DNA of 64,000 nt from positions 52,203 through 116,202 of the forward strand of contig JASANE010000907.1 in assembly GCA_030248225.1 (NCBI GenBank). The letters are read 5' to 3'. This stretch comes from Trileptium ribeirensis. Lineage: Eukaryota; Nematoda; Enoplea; Enoplida; Thoracostomopsidae. The position numbers were made by a program, and so were the translations under genes. The notes beneath the pieces are model-generated. The model saw nothing but the letters and a program-made list of their open reading frames with translations, did no database searches and was not told the DNA's origin. Below are positions 1 to 15,400 of this stretch, one piece after another; within the stretch, counting starts at the first letter, position 1; every line of letters starts with the position of its first letter.

Positions 1-276
1 CTTTTCTGGAGTGTAGCTCGGAACCCGCAGCATTGTTCGTGTGGGGCGCGCATGTTCAAGGTCTAGTAGTAGCCAAGAGGTCCCGCCCGTGGAGGATGGC
101 AACAATGCGAAGGACATGTTTATATGCGCCAGGTAGGATTACAATGTGCGCCTGTGCCTCCCACCTCGTGCGGAAAATCCTGGTTACCCCCATCAGAGAG
201 TAATTCCCTGGTGTGTCGGTCCCCTGTTTTGAGACATGCATCCAGCTAAACGTTCAATAATTTTTTCAGAACTTAC
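1..276. other. Intronic block, locally GC-richer
   Basis: Downstream of the donor of exon 26. Positions 1-240 are clearly richer in G and C than neighbouring introns, which suggests an old repeat insertion, but no second copy was recognised and there is no convincing ORF. Confidence 0.3.
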
Positions 277-426
277 AGACCCTTTCGTCACCACAGTAGT
301 TGTCGGTGTTGGTGATTTAGTTTCACTACGCGACGTGGTATGCGACGAATACTGGTGTTGTTGTTTGGCGGCACTAATTTCTTTACGAACCAATTTCTCA
401 AATTGATGCAACCAATCGCGATAACT
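277..426 (-). CDS. Exon 26: RRBP1/kinectin conserved region, last exon in window
   Basis: 150 nt, phase 0 to 0. Begins SYRDWLHQFEKLVRKEISAA, comparable to NYTEWLQDLKEKG of RRBP1, then becomes Ser/Thr-rich. Acceptor CTATTTTTAG, donor GGGTCT|GTAAGT shows that the gene goes on beyond the left edge. Confidence 0.83.
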
Positions 427-3400
427 CTAAAAATAGATCAGATTATTGTTAAAACAGCAACACCATAACATACACATATTTACTGTTAACTGTTTACTTA
501 AAACTTACTATATTTACTTTTTACTACATATATTTAAAAATAATACATATTTATCTCATATCACTTACTATTTAGATTCGAATATACAAAATTCGAAACA
601 AGCCAATACTGCTAGCCATAGCTTATCATCGCTTTGACAACATCGATTATTCCCAACAAACTGGTTATAAAGCCCAAAAATATTCTTAACTATTCTAATT
701 AAGCGACCACTCTTTGGCAAAATTTTGGGCTCTCGTTTGGTACATTGCCGCCCCCGTAAAAATGACATCTGTAAAAAATTGTCAGTTGCTTTTTCTAAAA
801 TTCCAGTACGACCATGGAAATTTTGATTAAATTATGTAAAAAATTCTATGTTAAAAGAGATACGTTTTGCTATCGTTTATGGCGTGATTTACCAACTTAA
901 ACACTTTACATTTAGAGACACTGAATTCTGACATTTTTTACACTTCAAAGTCCCTCAACCGCCCAAGACATGGGCATCCCTGCAAAAACAATCACCCCTG
1001 GTTTAGAACTACTAGGAGCTACCAGGGTTATGCTACCTGTCAAAAATATCAGAGAATAGGTAATATAGTTTGTAGCCATTTACGTTTGTACAATGGGCTC
1101 TCCAATCTACACATCAAAGCCTAAAAATGACAACCTCACGCTCATCTGTGAAGCTCTTAATTATAAATAATCTCAAATTTATTATAAAAATCTTTGCATC
1201 AAAAATATTCCGAATCGGTCGTAATAAATCGCATTAATTTAAATTTAATTAATTAAATAATAAATTAATAAATTTAATAGCATTAATTTCATTTTAATCT
1301 TGAAAAGTAAAATGTTTTCGAACTTGAAATACATTTATTTTGCTGTGTAATACAACAAATTCCATTAGTGTAGACGCCATAAATGTATTGTTACATAATA
1401 TATGAAACATAGTATGGGAGGAGCTGGCTTTTCCACGGAGGCGGCCCACATGTATTACAAGATCCGTTCAGGTGCAACCCCCCTCCGGGTTCATGCTCCC
1501 CTGGTTTTTAGGCTTCCCCCACTACAGCCCGCATAGTATTTTTCGCCATGACCAAAATAGACAAAATTTTCTCAGCAAGGTAAAAATAGGCTCCTTATAG
1601 GACTAATAATAAACATTTGCCCTGTGGGGCTAAAAACACTAACAAAATTGTTATCAATTGATAGGGCCTCACTAATCTGCATTTTTATTGTATATTTACT
1701 GTGAATCAGCTCTTTAGTCTAATTTCGCGTTTTTCAGTCACTCATTTCACCCGGCGGTCCTCTAGTGCGACCTGAAAGGAAGCCGAATTTCTTCCGGGTG
1801 GCTACGCGAGTAACATACCAAATTTGGCATTATTTTAACATTCGGGAATGTGGCGAGAAGAAGCTCTTGCGTCAATTTTCGTTGCTCATCCCATTCGTGT
1901 CGACATTTTTCCTGAAATAAAAATGGATATAAATTTTGATTAAATTTTAGGAATACTATTGACAGAATTTAAAGCAAAAACTGGTTGACTTTAGTACAGC
2001 ATCATTATTTGCAAATGGCATTGACAAAAAGATCTATCTACGGGAGGGGGGTGGTTTCTTTTACTAACGTAGCGAGTTGACAAACTCAGTTGCTTCACGA
2101 CACACAACTGTTCACGGTCGTCGGCTTATGAACCAACAATTATTCAATGTACCCGCGTTTCGCAGTCTTATGGAGGAAAATATTTACCCAGTCACATAAC
2201 AATAATTACATTTGACGCTTAAAAGAAAATCCAGCAGTCGAGGGATTCGTTCTAATTCGAAAATTTATTAATAAAAATTCATATTACGGTTTTCTGGTGC
2301 CAAATTTCCTAGCTATTCTCTAGAATGGCGCGATGGACAGCCAATACATTTTGACATGAATAGACAAACGGACACTCGAAATAATTATACCACCAATTTA
2401 AATTAAATAACAAAAACCCAATTACACCAATATTGACACCGAAATATTAATATAATATGTTCCTAGGACAGGCTAAAATATATTGACACCCTCTGGCGTT
2501 CTGTACTATCATATTGACTTCACAAATGTTTTGTAGTAGAAAGGTATGCATACCTTCAGATGCGGGATTGTGAGAATTTTGCAATTTTTTATTCGACACG
2601 TAAAAGACTGCTGTTGCAGACCTAGCTTTGGTTTTGCGCTGCTACCATGATTTCGCTCTCACAAAACCAACACCAATTCTATATGTCTTAATCTTGGCAC
2701 ATTTTAAATTGCGCATTCCCCATAATAGTTTAGGTTATCAGTCTTGCTGAAGGGGTCGGATCGAAAAATACAGTCCGCTACACAAAATCTCACGGCACAT
2801 ACATGACTGTTCACATTTTCGACCAAGCAGCTGTTTGAGAGCTTATGATAGCACAAATTCGAAGAAAATACATCGCAAGACTAAATTGTTGACGAGCTTA
2901 TTGCTTTTAGGGAGAATCATGAATTTGTGGGGTGATTTAATGTTAAATTTTGAGACCACACTTCGTCACTTCTTCCATTTAGTTGTTCACAGAGCGATCG
3001 AATGGGTCTATAGGTGTATTGTAATTTGTGTAGTATTCCTCTGATCGGACAATCGCTGAGCCTAAAACGTGAAAATTTAACTTTTCCAGCTATTCTGATC
3101 TATTTTTAATGGGTTTTTATAAATTTCAAAGCCTTTCGTCTTTTTGTCTGATAGATGAAGAAATAACAGATCCTACGGGCTAATTTGCGGGCGTAGTATT
3201 ACTTCGTTGATGACAATGCCAAAGGGCATATCCCCTGAAAATGATGTATTTTGTCAATTACAGCACAAGATGTACATTGCCTCTCCCGAAAGGGTTATGC
3301 CGAAGGCCGTATCTCTATCGCGAAAGATTAACAACTTAAAGCACAAAAACCAAGACGTATCTCTTGTATGAACAAGTCAAAATCAGAACCAAAAGACGTA

Positions 3401-6400
3401 TCGGATATACGCCTTTTGGCATTGCTGTGTTATTTTTTTTACAATATTCGTACTACACTACCAAAAGGCGTAAGTCTGAATGCTGATCTTTTGTATTTCG
3501 GCTTTGTAGTTTTAAATTATGAAGAATTTGACAATATTGTTCTGTGCAATAAATTTTTAGTTGCTCCACTGTCTTTAAATATTGCGAAGCACAGCCTATT
3601 GTATGATTAAGGTACCATTTTGAGCAGTTAAAAACGTATGTGTAATTTGTCCCATGTGCAACTTATACGCAATGTTGAGATAATAGAGCTGAACCAAGTT
3701 TATTGATAAGATGTACGTAGCGTATGTATCTGTATTCTACAGCCTTAGGTCATACTTATTGAGTTGAAGCACGTACTCACCTGCCTGCACAAGTATTTAA
3801 CTATATAGTGAAATAGCGATAATATTATAAGAATCAGTTTGATTTTCTACTACAATTTGCTAATCTCATTTGTTTACAAAATGCCAACAGTTACTGACTT
3901 AATAGCGTTGCTATGTCTGTTAATATCTGACCTAAGGCCTCAAATTATTAAACGCAATGACAACGTGAATGTCAGCTTTACCGATTTAACGAAACTACAC
4001 CATGCTGTTCTCGATACACTAAACCGCAGCTTTGGTACTTATAATAAGCCTTAGTCTATCATTACGATTGTGTCGTGGTTCACCGCAAAACGTGACATGG
4101 ATCTAGGCATTAGTTCGCAATGAAGTACAAGAATGTAACTATCGATATATATATATATAACGCTTTCCCAAATACATAAGTACAATTTTGCAATAGCATT
4201 CTCTTTCAACATGCACAGAATTGTATCCAGAAATAAATAGTTTTTGTTCTTTTGGATTCATTAAAATGAGTTGTGTGTGTTAAAGACGATATAGTATGGC
4301 CGAAAATGTCTTCAAAGTGGGCCAAGTATTGGCCCGGGATTATTGTTAATGCTAACCCATCTAAACTTGGCGCAGCAACAGTGTCATTCTTCTGTAAGCA
4401 CCAGACATCAGTTGTGCTAAGAATATTCTGCCTTTCGACAGCCCATCAATGAAACAATTTGCATCCACGAAAATAATTAAAGAAGCAGTCGTTTCCGCTG
4501 TTGAATTCATAATTTTTTTACGAAAAATATCTAAATATTCATCAAATTACAAATGATTTACTCAAATATATCGGCAATGTAGATAGTGATCGAGAGAAGC
4601 ACAATGCATCATGTGACATTACAAGGAGTAATGACGACGATAAAAAACTACTGCAGTACATGATTTTGTTGAAACTTCGAAATAGACGCTGACTACAGAC
4701 TCAGCTGCACTCGTGCGGTTTCCCCTTGCTAGGCGAGCAACTACATTTTAAAGAACAAAATATTGCTGAGGCTGGTCTTGATTTCACTTTTGTTTAAAAC
4801 TTCATTCTGCTTTATAAAATCGAGTCAGCAAATCTCCCTCTTCCAGACATAAGTTACCAGCTTTTAGAAATCAATAAAATCAATAAAAATACCTATTTCA
4901 ATACGGAGTTGTTCTCTGAGCAAGGCATATTGTTTATGGTACGCCAACACTGAAAACAAATAGTAAGCTCCTGCTTGCTTTAATAAAACCACCTACTTCA
5001 ATATCTTTCGTTGCCTTTTTCGCAACCTCTTGCGCAACTTTGTCCACTTGATTTGCAGCTTCAACAGCTTTATAATTCTTCTGCCGCAGTTCCTGAAATA
5101 GTTTAGCAAAATATCATCACATCAAAGTAACATGAACGCAAGGACTAAGTGAAAAATAACTTGTGATTCACCACTCCTTTCACGTTATTACAGTCTACCA
5201 CGCTAGACTCAACATTCATGTTTTGTGTAATACAGCAATTGGGTGAGCAATATAACCCAGATAAAGGTGTCACCTACGGTCCGGCACAGACTTTGGCAAT
5301 TCGGGTCTTTTGAGAGAAGCAACGAGTTATATCGACCGAGTAGTGCGATAACACGATTCGAACTGCGAGCGAGTAGCAGTCATTTCTGACACTGATTAAC
5401 TGATAGTCCAATACGTCTGCAAGATACCCAATGCACATTGTTACCTAAAAATTATACCACTAAATACTATAAATATAAAATTATAGACGCTCCAATATTT
5501 CCTTACATTATTCTTTTCCTGTTGCTTCTTGAGGCTCAATTGAAGATTGCTGATTTCGTGTTGCTTCGCTTCAACCTCAGCGCTCAGCTGTGCTACAACA
5601 TCAGACAAATTTCCGTTGTCCGTTCCATTCCTGGAAACATTGATAAAGTTTGGTAAAGCAATATAGAAATATAGCAGATAAGTTAAAATCCAAAATTCCA
5701 AATTTTCATCCCATTTTTTTCAAAAACTTTTATGCCAGAAAGGAATGGAAAATACATTTTTATTCCAGTAGTTGAGATTTTTTATAAAGAGATAAAACCT
5801 GTCTTCTCGATAAGAGAACGAGCTAGTCTTGCAATACAGAAACAGCCATGACCCTCTACAGCTTTGTTTCACCACTCTTGGCTATGTTAACTAGCTCGAT
5901 AGTATTATCCACCACAGACTAGTACAAACGCGGCAAATGGCACGTAGTCCACAACGAATTATAACAGATACAGCTGTTACCACAATGACACTGTGTAGTG
6001 AAAATCAAATTAAACAATGAGAAACCTTCAATATTTGACTCGTTGAATCGCTACGAGTTAGTCGTTCTAACCTCGGTAAGACGCTTTTAACAAAATACTT
6101 TCCCACAGCCCTTCCATGCGAAGAGTCTATTTTTTCGTAAATTAGCATTGATTGATACAACCGTCATACAAACATACAAATGCAGCGTAAAAAAACTAAA
6201 ACTACATATTATAATTTTGGTAAAACATGAGTCTTCGAGTGGCAGGCTATTGCAGTGTTAGATGGCTTTACATCGGCTTATGGCAATTATTTCCGTTTAT
6301 TAAACGCAGAGAGTGTGCCAAGACACACTGCGGACCCGTCTGCAAGGGGGATAACCCTTAAGCAAACTTTAAGAGACGCCTATGAGAGAGAATGTGAACG

Positions 6401-9400
6401 ATAGGAGCGCTATTAAGTTACGGGGTGTTACACCGAAAAGTCTAAACAACTTACATAACAGCTGAAGAGCGGGATGCTGTACTGGAAGTGGATGTCGAAG
6501 TGGCTTCATGAACTCGGCTTGTCGCTTGCACCGATGACACTGTTTCAACTTTCATTTCCGATGATTTCACCTGAAATTTTGAACCAAACACTCCGATCAT
6601 AATTTTATGCAACAAGCCACAATGATACTTTAGAAAATGTCTATCAATGCATGACGCCAAGTCACAAAGTAGTACGTGCTATAATTCGTTGTCTAGAGCA
6701 AAAAAAACTGTGAGCTATGATATTCTACACTTTATACGATTTATCAGGTCAAAAACTAGACCGCTGCCGTTGAAATTATGTGATAAAATTAAATAATGCA
6801 CATTTTTTTAAAGTTTAGCTCTAGCCGCTCACTTGATGGCTCAACAGAGCTTGTACACAAAAACTAGACAGTTTGAACAGCGTTCTAATTTTTTATCAAA
6901 CTGAGTTTACACGACAAAATTTGAATATTTTTAAACAAAGTATAATATGACAAAATCAGCATTCGAATTTTGAGACATAAATATTTCTCACATTTTTTAG
7001 AATACAAATTGCAACCAAATTGATTTTCTTCAGATTCTGAGCTACAATACTGTGATGAAAATTTGGACAATATGTGCTGCACTTTGATATAGCAATCCTT
7101 GCCTAAATGTCGATCCGTTCGCCAGATCAAATAATATAATACGATCAACAACCCAAAGCGGACGAAAGCTGTTCACTTTCGAACCAATATAACGTGATAT
7201 GCCTTACATGATGGGTCGAGCCACAATTGATAAAAACTATTTTATTTTCGTCAGATTTGAAAAGTTATGGCGTTCGATACAACACACTCGCATCCTTTTT
7301 AGCAATAACTTTTCAGTTAGTCCACTTAATACAGCATTCTGTTGCACAAAGGATCATTGCTAATCCACATCACATAAGGTTTGAAGAAACAATCCCAAGA
7401 ATCTTTGTATTCGCAAAAGATAGTTTACCTCCGTATGTGCTTTGAAACAGTATACCGGATATTTATAACATTTGTGATATCAAGCTTGATTAGTTGCATT
7501 ATTCTTACGCTTATACTTACCGCAGATACACCCGTTGCACCAGTCATAGCTTTTAGAAATTCCGGCCATTCAATCGTTCCGGAACCTAAATAAATTAAAA
7601 TTGCCACAACCTGGTTACGACTCACTGATAGTGACAAAAATAGATAAATCAAAAAAAGGCCATTGTCACATAATAAATTGGGACACGCTAGGGTCATAGG
7701 ACATGCGGCGCTTGATCAGAATGAACGAGAGTAAACTACAGTCGCGGCCAAAAATAAGTGTAATCGAAAACGATCGAAACCGATGGAAATTTCCATCTAT
7801 CGAAATCGGTCAAAATTTCGATCGATTATTTTACATTTAATTCCGGCGGGACTGCCCATTTCTTTGTATACAAATACGTTTATAGATTTCAACCTTCTGG
7901 TTCAAGGCGTACAGTACTCGCCAGAATTGACTGTCTCCTTAAGAGCGAGCGAGAAACCAACAATTCAAAATAAAAATTTTCGCCACGATCAATAACTATA
8001 GCGAGCACCGTACAACACTCAGACACTGACTGACTATCCTGACCCATCCACCCTACGGAGATGGGGAACCTCAATTTTCAAAACCCCTTGTTTTTAGTGC
8101 CACACACGCCCAAATGCGTGAAAATATCTGTACGATAGTAACCAGTATCTGAACATGTAAAAATAAATATGTAGCACATACTGGTAATCTATCTCTGTCC
8201 ACCTTGAAATTTTCTCCATAAAATTGTCGTCCACTTTTCTGTGACTTACCGTTTTTACCTTTTCTGTGACTTACCGTTTTTTTCTGTGACTTACCTTTTC
8301 TGGACCTGTGACTTACCGTTTTTACAGCTGACATACATGATAACGGACAGGTGTAATTGTTAGAACAAAATTTCAAGAACAAAATTTTTGGGTTAAGCCA
8401 TAGTTCGAGATTCCAGTTTAATCTCATTCATTCCGCTCGTGGGGTGCCCGCGGCTAACAACGAAAAATGTTCAAACCACAAGCAACTAAAAGTGAAATTT
8501 TTTTACAAAATTGGCACTGTCGAAGAATTTTTCTCAATAATTAAACCCACAGCTGTTTAATAATGGCACATAATTATTGCTATTATCTATTAAAAGTGTT
8601 TGTATTCCACCATCATACCCCTCCTTCTCGGTTTGGAAAATATATTTTTCTCGCTTATCATAATCAAGACTGTCCCACAATTGATTAATTTCGAACTTAC
8701 AAAAATTACCGATGACATGGGACTAATATTCAGAAACCCACAGTAAACATAATAAAGCTGGTAAAACACACACGGGTACAAAAATATGCCTATTTTCGAA
8801 ATTTTGGTAGGAAATTGTTTATAAGCAGCGCTCCAATAATCTTAACCTTTAATAGTCAAGAAGCTTCAATATTTATTCCATCAGCAAAGAAATGACTGCT
8901 GTTCTCTGGAAAGGAGACATAGACGTATAGACTGTACATTATGCCAATAAGAGAAGCGACTTACCGTCAAAATCCGCTTCGGCGATCAAATCCTTCACCC
9001 AACGTTCCGACGGTTTCAGACCACAAGTTTTTATCGCGTCATGAATTTCCGAAACCGTAATACATCCGTCCCCGTCGCGGTCAAACAGCTTAAACGCAGT
9101 ACGATAGCCTGAAACGTATAAAATTATAATATTAGTTTTGTTGTTGCGTTTACTGATACAGCTAAATACGGATCTATCGAAGAACTTGCAAACGCGTTGC
9201 TTCTGTTTCTGTCCGTAACTGTATGATTTTGCACTAAGAACAAACACCAAAGAGACACCAGCAACTGGTATTCTACCATCATACACCCGTTTGACACACT
9301 TTCCAACAAATTCAACGGGAAAAATCTTACGGCCAATCTTTCGGTTGGGAAGCTATTTCAACACATTCCCTCGGTTCGCAACAAGCTAAAACCTAGATAA

Positions 9401-12400
9401 GACGCAAATAAAAATCCCGTAGCGAAGAAAGTCACCACCAAGTTTGTTGAGGTAGCATGAATTTTGAGCAATTTTTAACCTCAACTTGCGTTTAGAACTA
9501 TGAAGTAATCGGCCTATAGCTTCAGTCATAAAAGGACCGGGCTTCGTCCGTCGAACTCCCGACCGAGTTGATGTCTGTTGCTACGACAAACAATCATGAA
9601 TAATTTCAGATATGCATCGAAAATCAATAATTGATCAGGTTATGCCAAAAAATCCAGACCAATGATGTACGACTTCAATTGCTGTCAGTTTGTTTGCTCG
9701 TAACTCGACAGTGGTTTGTGGCAAATTATTCTGTAACCGCGCCTATGAAGTCTCGAAAAAGCAGCAACAACCGATGACTGATTTAAAACGAAGACATTAT
9801 CAATGCTTTGTAATAAAAACAGTGAACAATAATTACGATGGATGTTGGCTGTTAGGGCGCATGCTGTTTTACAAAAAAATTGATAGAATTTTTGCCGGGT
9901 CCGTAGCAACGCGAGAGTAAACATGTGGCTTTCCGTGATTAACCTAATTTTGGTTAAGCTCAACAGCCAATATAGCATTTAGAAGCGCAGCGCATGCCAC
10001 AGCGTTGCCGATTAACTATGCTTAAACCGCACCCTTCGTCATATTAAATTTCAAATAAACAGTATGTTTTAGGCTAAGCCTCAGCACAGCTCGGAAGTTG
10101 TCACCTAGTTTCTACCCCCCTCAAACCCGCATACTAAGTTGCTCTTTTTATAATCAGTATACCGTGGAACCCCTAACAATGACATGAGCCAACCCAACAG
10201 TAACATTCTTTTTGTACTAGCTCGCTAAGTAAGCTTGTTCGACTTATTTTTGCCACTTATCAGTAATCGGGTACGTACATTTTTCGACAGGTATTGAGCA
10301 AACTATAGCCCATGTCAACACTAATCTTCGCTCATTAATACAACTCATAACGTCAAACTTACGATCAATTGTTTCTTGCGAAAGTGAGTAAGTCTAAAAG
10401 AATAAAAATACATGCAGTGATAATAATTGTAAGGACAAAATTAAAATCAATTTTAACACAATTTGTAGATCGAATTTAGGTTAATTTATTAGAAAAAGGT
10501 GAGAAAAAAAATTCAAATCATTCAGGCTGCGATGTTTTGCATCCTGACAGTTCTAGATTTTTTAATCAATACACTTTGTTTGAAACCTGAGTTACACACC
10601 TACAGCTATGCAATGTTTACCAGTGACGGAATTATATAAAACTGAATAAGGAAAATTATTATATTAGATATCGCTAGCGAAAAGTTTCTATTAACTTGTA
10701 TAAAATTAATGTTATACTACGTCTTATTTGAGAAAAAACTAAATTATTTGTTAATAAGAAATACGTGCTTCTGACGAGTCATATAGAGTCATTTAACAAA
10801 GATTAGTTGTTGCTCCTATTGTTTCTCGATGCAACAAAAATCCAGATTTCCGGACAATAATATGTTTTCCCACACTCATTCTCAAATTCATCAGACTTGA
10901 TTACGATTACTCCGCAGAAATCTAATATTTATATATTTATAAATCTAATATAATTTGTAAAAACAAAAGAAACACAAAATGTTCCGTTTTGTAATTCCTA
11001 TTTACGGAGCTTCTCGTAACCCACCAGCGTTATTTTCCTGGACCAACCCATTGCTGCCAAGCCAAACAACGAGAAGAACTAAATTAAAACCTCAGAAAAG
11101 ACATGGGCTCCCAGGCTGTACCAACACAATTATAGTGTACGACACTAACAAGTAGTCGGCAAAAGAAATAAGTTTTCAAAAAGATGACCAATGCAATCGA
11201 ATGATCTTCGATTAAAACGACCGAGGACGCATAACAGAATGTCAAAAACTAGGCCGTACGCTCGGCTTTGTCTTTCATGATTTAAGCTTACGATTTGCCA
11301 AAGTAAACTTACAGTTCGAGCGAACATTGTCATATACTGAGTGAGTTGCGTTTCTAGACGACTATTTCTCGTTCGCAGCATTTCTAGTTCATCCCGAATA
11401 GCAACCTGAAACAAAACTCGATCTTAATAACAATAATGTCGGGAAAATTCTTTTACCGAAACGGCAAAATTACGTTTCATCTAAATTCGCGCACAGAACG
11501 AAAAACATGTCTAAAAATCTGCGCTAGTTTGAAGGAGTCAAGCGAGTTTGGCGATCAGACAAACAACGTCGGTCGCACAGAAAATATCGCAGCCACTTCC
11601 GAACCAAAACGACTCGCGTAGCTCCCAATTGGCGGTGATAAATTATAATCCTTATGCGAAAGGTCATTCTGTTGTGAACTATTGACCACACTCTTGGAAC
11701 TGGCCGGATATTGTACAATAGATACTTGAAAACCGACATCAAAACCATAAACAACAAAACTGGTGAAAACATACCGATTCTCCAGCGATATTCGTGGCAG
11801 CAGGCATCTCAACAGCAGCAGCCGCATGAGAAGCAGCTTCAAGACGCTTTCCGGATGTCGCCAACGACAGCTGTTGCTTGAGCTGGCTGATATCTTTCTC
11901 GGCTGCCATCAAGTTTTCATTAAGCGTCATAATTGTCTTTTCTTTCTCTTTCAATCTAAAAACAGTACCCACATAGTTACAAAATATGATAAACTACTTA
12001 ATTATGACATATAACAACTTAATTATGACAATAACAGAAACGGATCGAGCATGGTTTCATTTTTTAATTGCTTTGTTTAATCAACTGTAACAGGCTGTGC
12101 TTGATGAATATACCATCCTAAAACCTCTTGAACCCTGAACCCAAACGGTAAAACTCTAAAACCTCGTCGACCCTAAAACCACCGAAAACAACTGACAACG
12201 TATTCCAGTATTTGTGCGGGTCTCTACATAATCAAACCATCGTATCCAGCCTTCCGGAAAACCTACTGACAATTATTAAAGACCGGTACGCAATATGTAA
12301 TCAAACAACTGAAAACAGAATGCATTCTGGAAATCTGGTTCATTGATCCTAAAACCATTGAAAACCCACGAAACGGCATGACACATGCACACTGGACTCG

Positions 12401-15400
12401 ATACAACCGAACCATTGTATTCAGCCTTCAAAAATACCTATATATGGGCCATTCTTGATGCCTTGCACTCAATACATAATCAGACAAATGGAAACGCACT
12501 ACATTTTCGAAATAAGATTCGTCGACCCAAAAACCCGAGAAAATCCATGAAAAGGTATATTACAGTCAAGCTGGACTCTAGATAGCAAAACTATTGTATC
12601 CGTATGCACTCAGTGTAATGTAACAACAACCAATGCGTAATTCGCACCTGGGCTTTTATAGTTGCATTTTTCGTGTTTTTTTCATGCATTTACAAAATTT
12701 TTATAGTTATTTTGCATATTTGTCATTTAACTATTGAAAATGTGTATTTCTGCAAGCCGAGCTTCATTTTACTTAAGATTTCGTGAAATATAAACACCAG
12801 TAATGAATTTTTATAAACATTTTTAAAAAGTACCAAAATTTGCTATGTCACCTCAAGATACCTGGAGGGTGGCGGTATTGACCTAGGGAAGCTAAAATTA
12901 CCTCGGCGGGGGAATCGCTGCAGTCATACCGCCCTCTGCGGAGAGGCTAGTAATAGGCTTTGTGTTTGATGTATAAAAAACCCTAACACCGGTGGAACTA
13001 TAATGGCCTTATAATGCTAGTCTGATGGAAATTAAGACATACCACCTATTACGCATGTCGAAAACATAATAGCGTATGTGAAGCACAGAGAACAATGAAT
13101 AGCCAAATAAGTGACGGTCATTTAGCCGATGATAGGCATTAAACCAATTCATATGTACCTCCTGTAAAAATATGGTTCAATCATTCTGGATTTTTGTTTA
13201 CCGAACCGTCGCATTAAAAATATAGAAAAACCTAGATAACCGTTATTCCTGAATAAAAATACTGATCACATATATTCTGAATCGGGTTCGTCGACCTTAA
13301 ACCTACTGAAATCCACGCAAAAGGAATGAAATATACTTTCTGGACTTTAGTTTGGGTAAAACCATGCACTTCTCCGTAACCATGGGTGTATTCGTAATAC
13401 AGGATAACGCTCCAACTCTAGTATTCAGTCATGGACAAAAATAAATGCGCAAGAGACAGACGCAATAATTCTCCGTCCAGACGCGATTTCGTCCATCGGC
13501 GTATGTCACTCCAACTGTTGTCCGGGATTCTACTTTAGAATGAATTTTATCTGCAAGCTATTTTAGTAAGCCTTGCTTTAAGCTGATCCATATCGTTAGT
13601 AGCGCGCAAGGACAAGTCTTGAAAGCCCCTGCTACTTTAGAATGAATTTTATCTGCAAGCTATTTTAGTAAACCTTGCTTAATCTGATCGACGCCATTAG
13701 TAGCACGCAAGGACAAGTCTTGGCCGCCCTTTCTAATAATGTTGTACCACAAAAGGGAAAATAATAACGATTCTTCCCTAGCGGTCTAGTTTGGTGTATA
13801 CCACCATTTTTGATACTCATTATACTTACGCGGTTATATCGGTAGTTGGCGGCGAATGTTCAAAGCTACTAGCTTCGACTTTTGTGACTGTTTCAATGCC
13901 ATTTTGTGACGAAAGCTGAGAATAATTTGCAGTTTGGAGTTCCTGAAAAACATTCCGCGCTTTAAAAACAATTCACACTGTGACGCTAATGTAACGTATA
14001 TATTCAAAGCTGAAAATAAACATCATCTTTCGACCGAACATTGAAAACAATTTAATTTAAATAGGCATGAACACAAAAATATTATTTCCAGCATGAGTCG
14101 AACCACTACTCAACTGAGTTATCGAAAAAGCAATCAAAGACAAACTTGTAACTCTATCGAGATTGCAGAACGTAGTGAAGCATCGCTACACCTACGCCTT
14201 TTGCATGCACATTCAATCGGCTCTCGCTAACATACGTGGATATGCTATATATGGATATCACACAATACCGCATAAGTTAAAACAAAACTAACACCGGCAA
14301 CAAGTTTCGAATGCCCGCACCCTAACCATAAGTCCAAGCTATCAGCCTCTTAGGACGTCACAATAAAATTGGGAATTTTGGATCGATGAACCATAGGGGC
14401 GCCATACCGCCGTACCCATGGGTTGCAGAACAAAATCAACACCGGCAATGAGAAATAAAACCAACCAGAGAAAAAAATTTGAAAGTTAAGATAAAAATCA
14501 TATTGCTTCCGTGAAGGGTACTAAAATGGGTTAAAAACCCTCATTTTGATCTCTGACCCCGAACCAAGGCGGCGCCATACCTCATACCCATGGAACCATG
14601 CGTCGCAGAGTAAAACCAACACCTGAGTTCACTATGCCCGAAAACCCCCAAGTGAAAGTTTTCAACCGCCCAGAACGGCAGAAAAAATTTTCTAACTTTG
14701 GGTCGAGGAACCATGAGGGTGCCATACCTCAAACCCCATAACTCCAAAACCGGAGCCTTAATCGAAAAACAAAAAAGAGACATCGACATTTATCATTTTA
14801 CGTTGAAATAAAACCAACCAGAGAAAAAAATTCCAACGTGAAGATAAAAATAACCTTGCTTCCGTGAAGGGTGTCAAAATGGGTTGGAAAAGCATTATTT
14901 TGATTTCTGACCGTGAACCATAGGGCGTTATACCCCCGTACCCATGGAACCATGGGTCACAGAGCAAAACCAGCACCTGCAATGAGTTTCCCATGCCCGA
15001 AAACCCCACAGCTAATACTTATAAGTCGCCCAAGACATCAGAACAAATGGTACTAAAATGGGGCAAAAACCAACATTTTACCCCTATCCCCGGAGCCATA
15101 CCCCAACTCAAAACAAAGCTCGGACATGTACACGATAAATCAGCTCGAATGAGCCCAAGATGATGAAAATCGGTTAAGTCATTCTCGAGTTATGGCCGAT
15201 CACACACACACATAGACGGAATCTAAAAGATTTTACCCCAGCAACACACAATCTGCACTGTGTTTAACTACGTTCTGATAAAATATCTTTATCATCAATA
15301 ATTATTTTTCAATTTCAAATATCAATGTTTCAATTTTTTCAAAAGTATAAATAAGCATATTACGACCATAGTGTGAACGATTCTAGAATAAATTTTTAGC

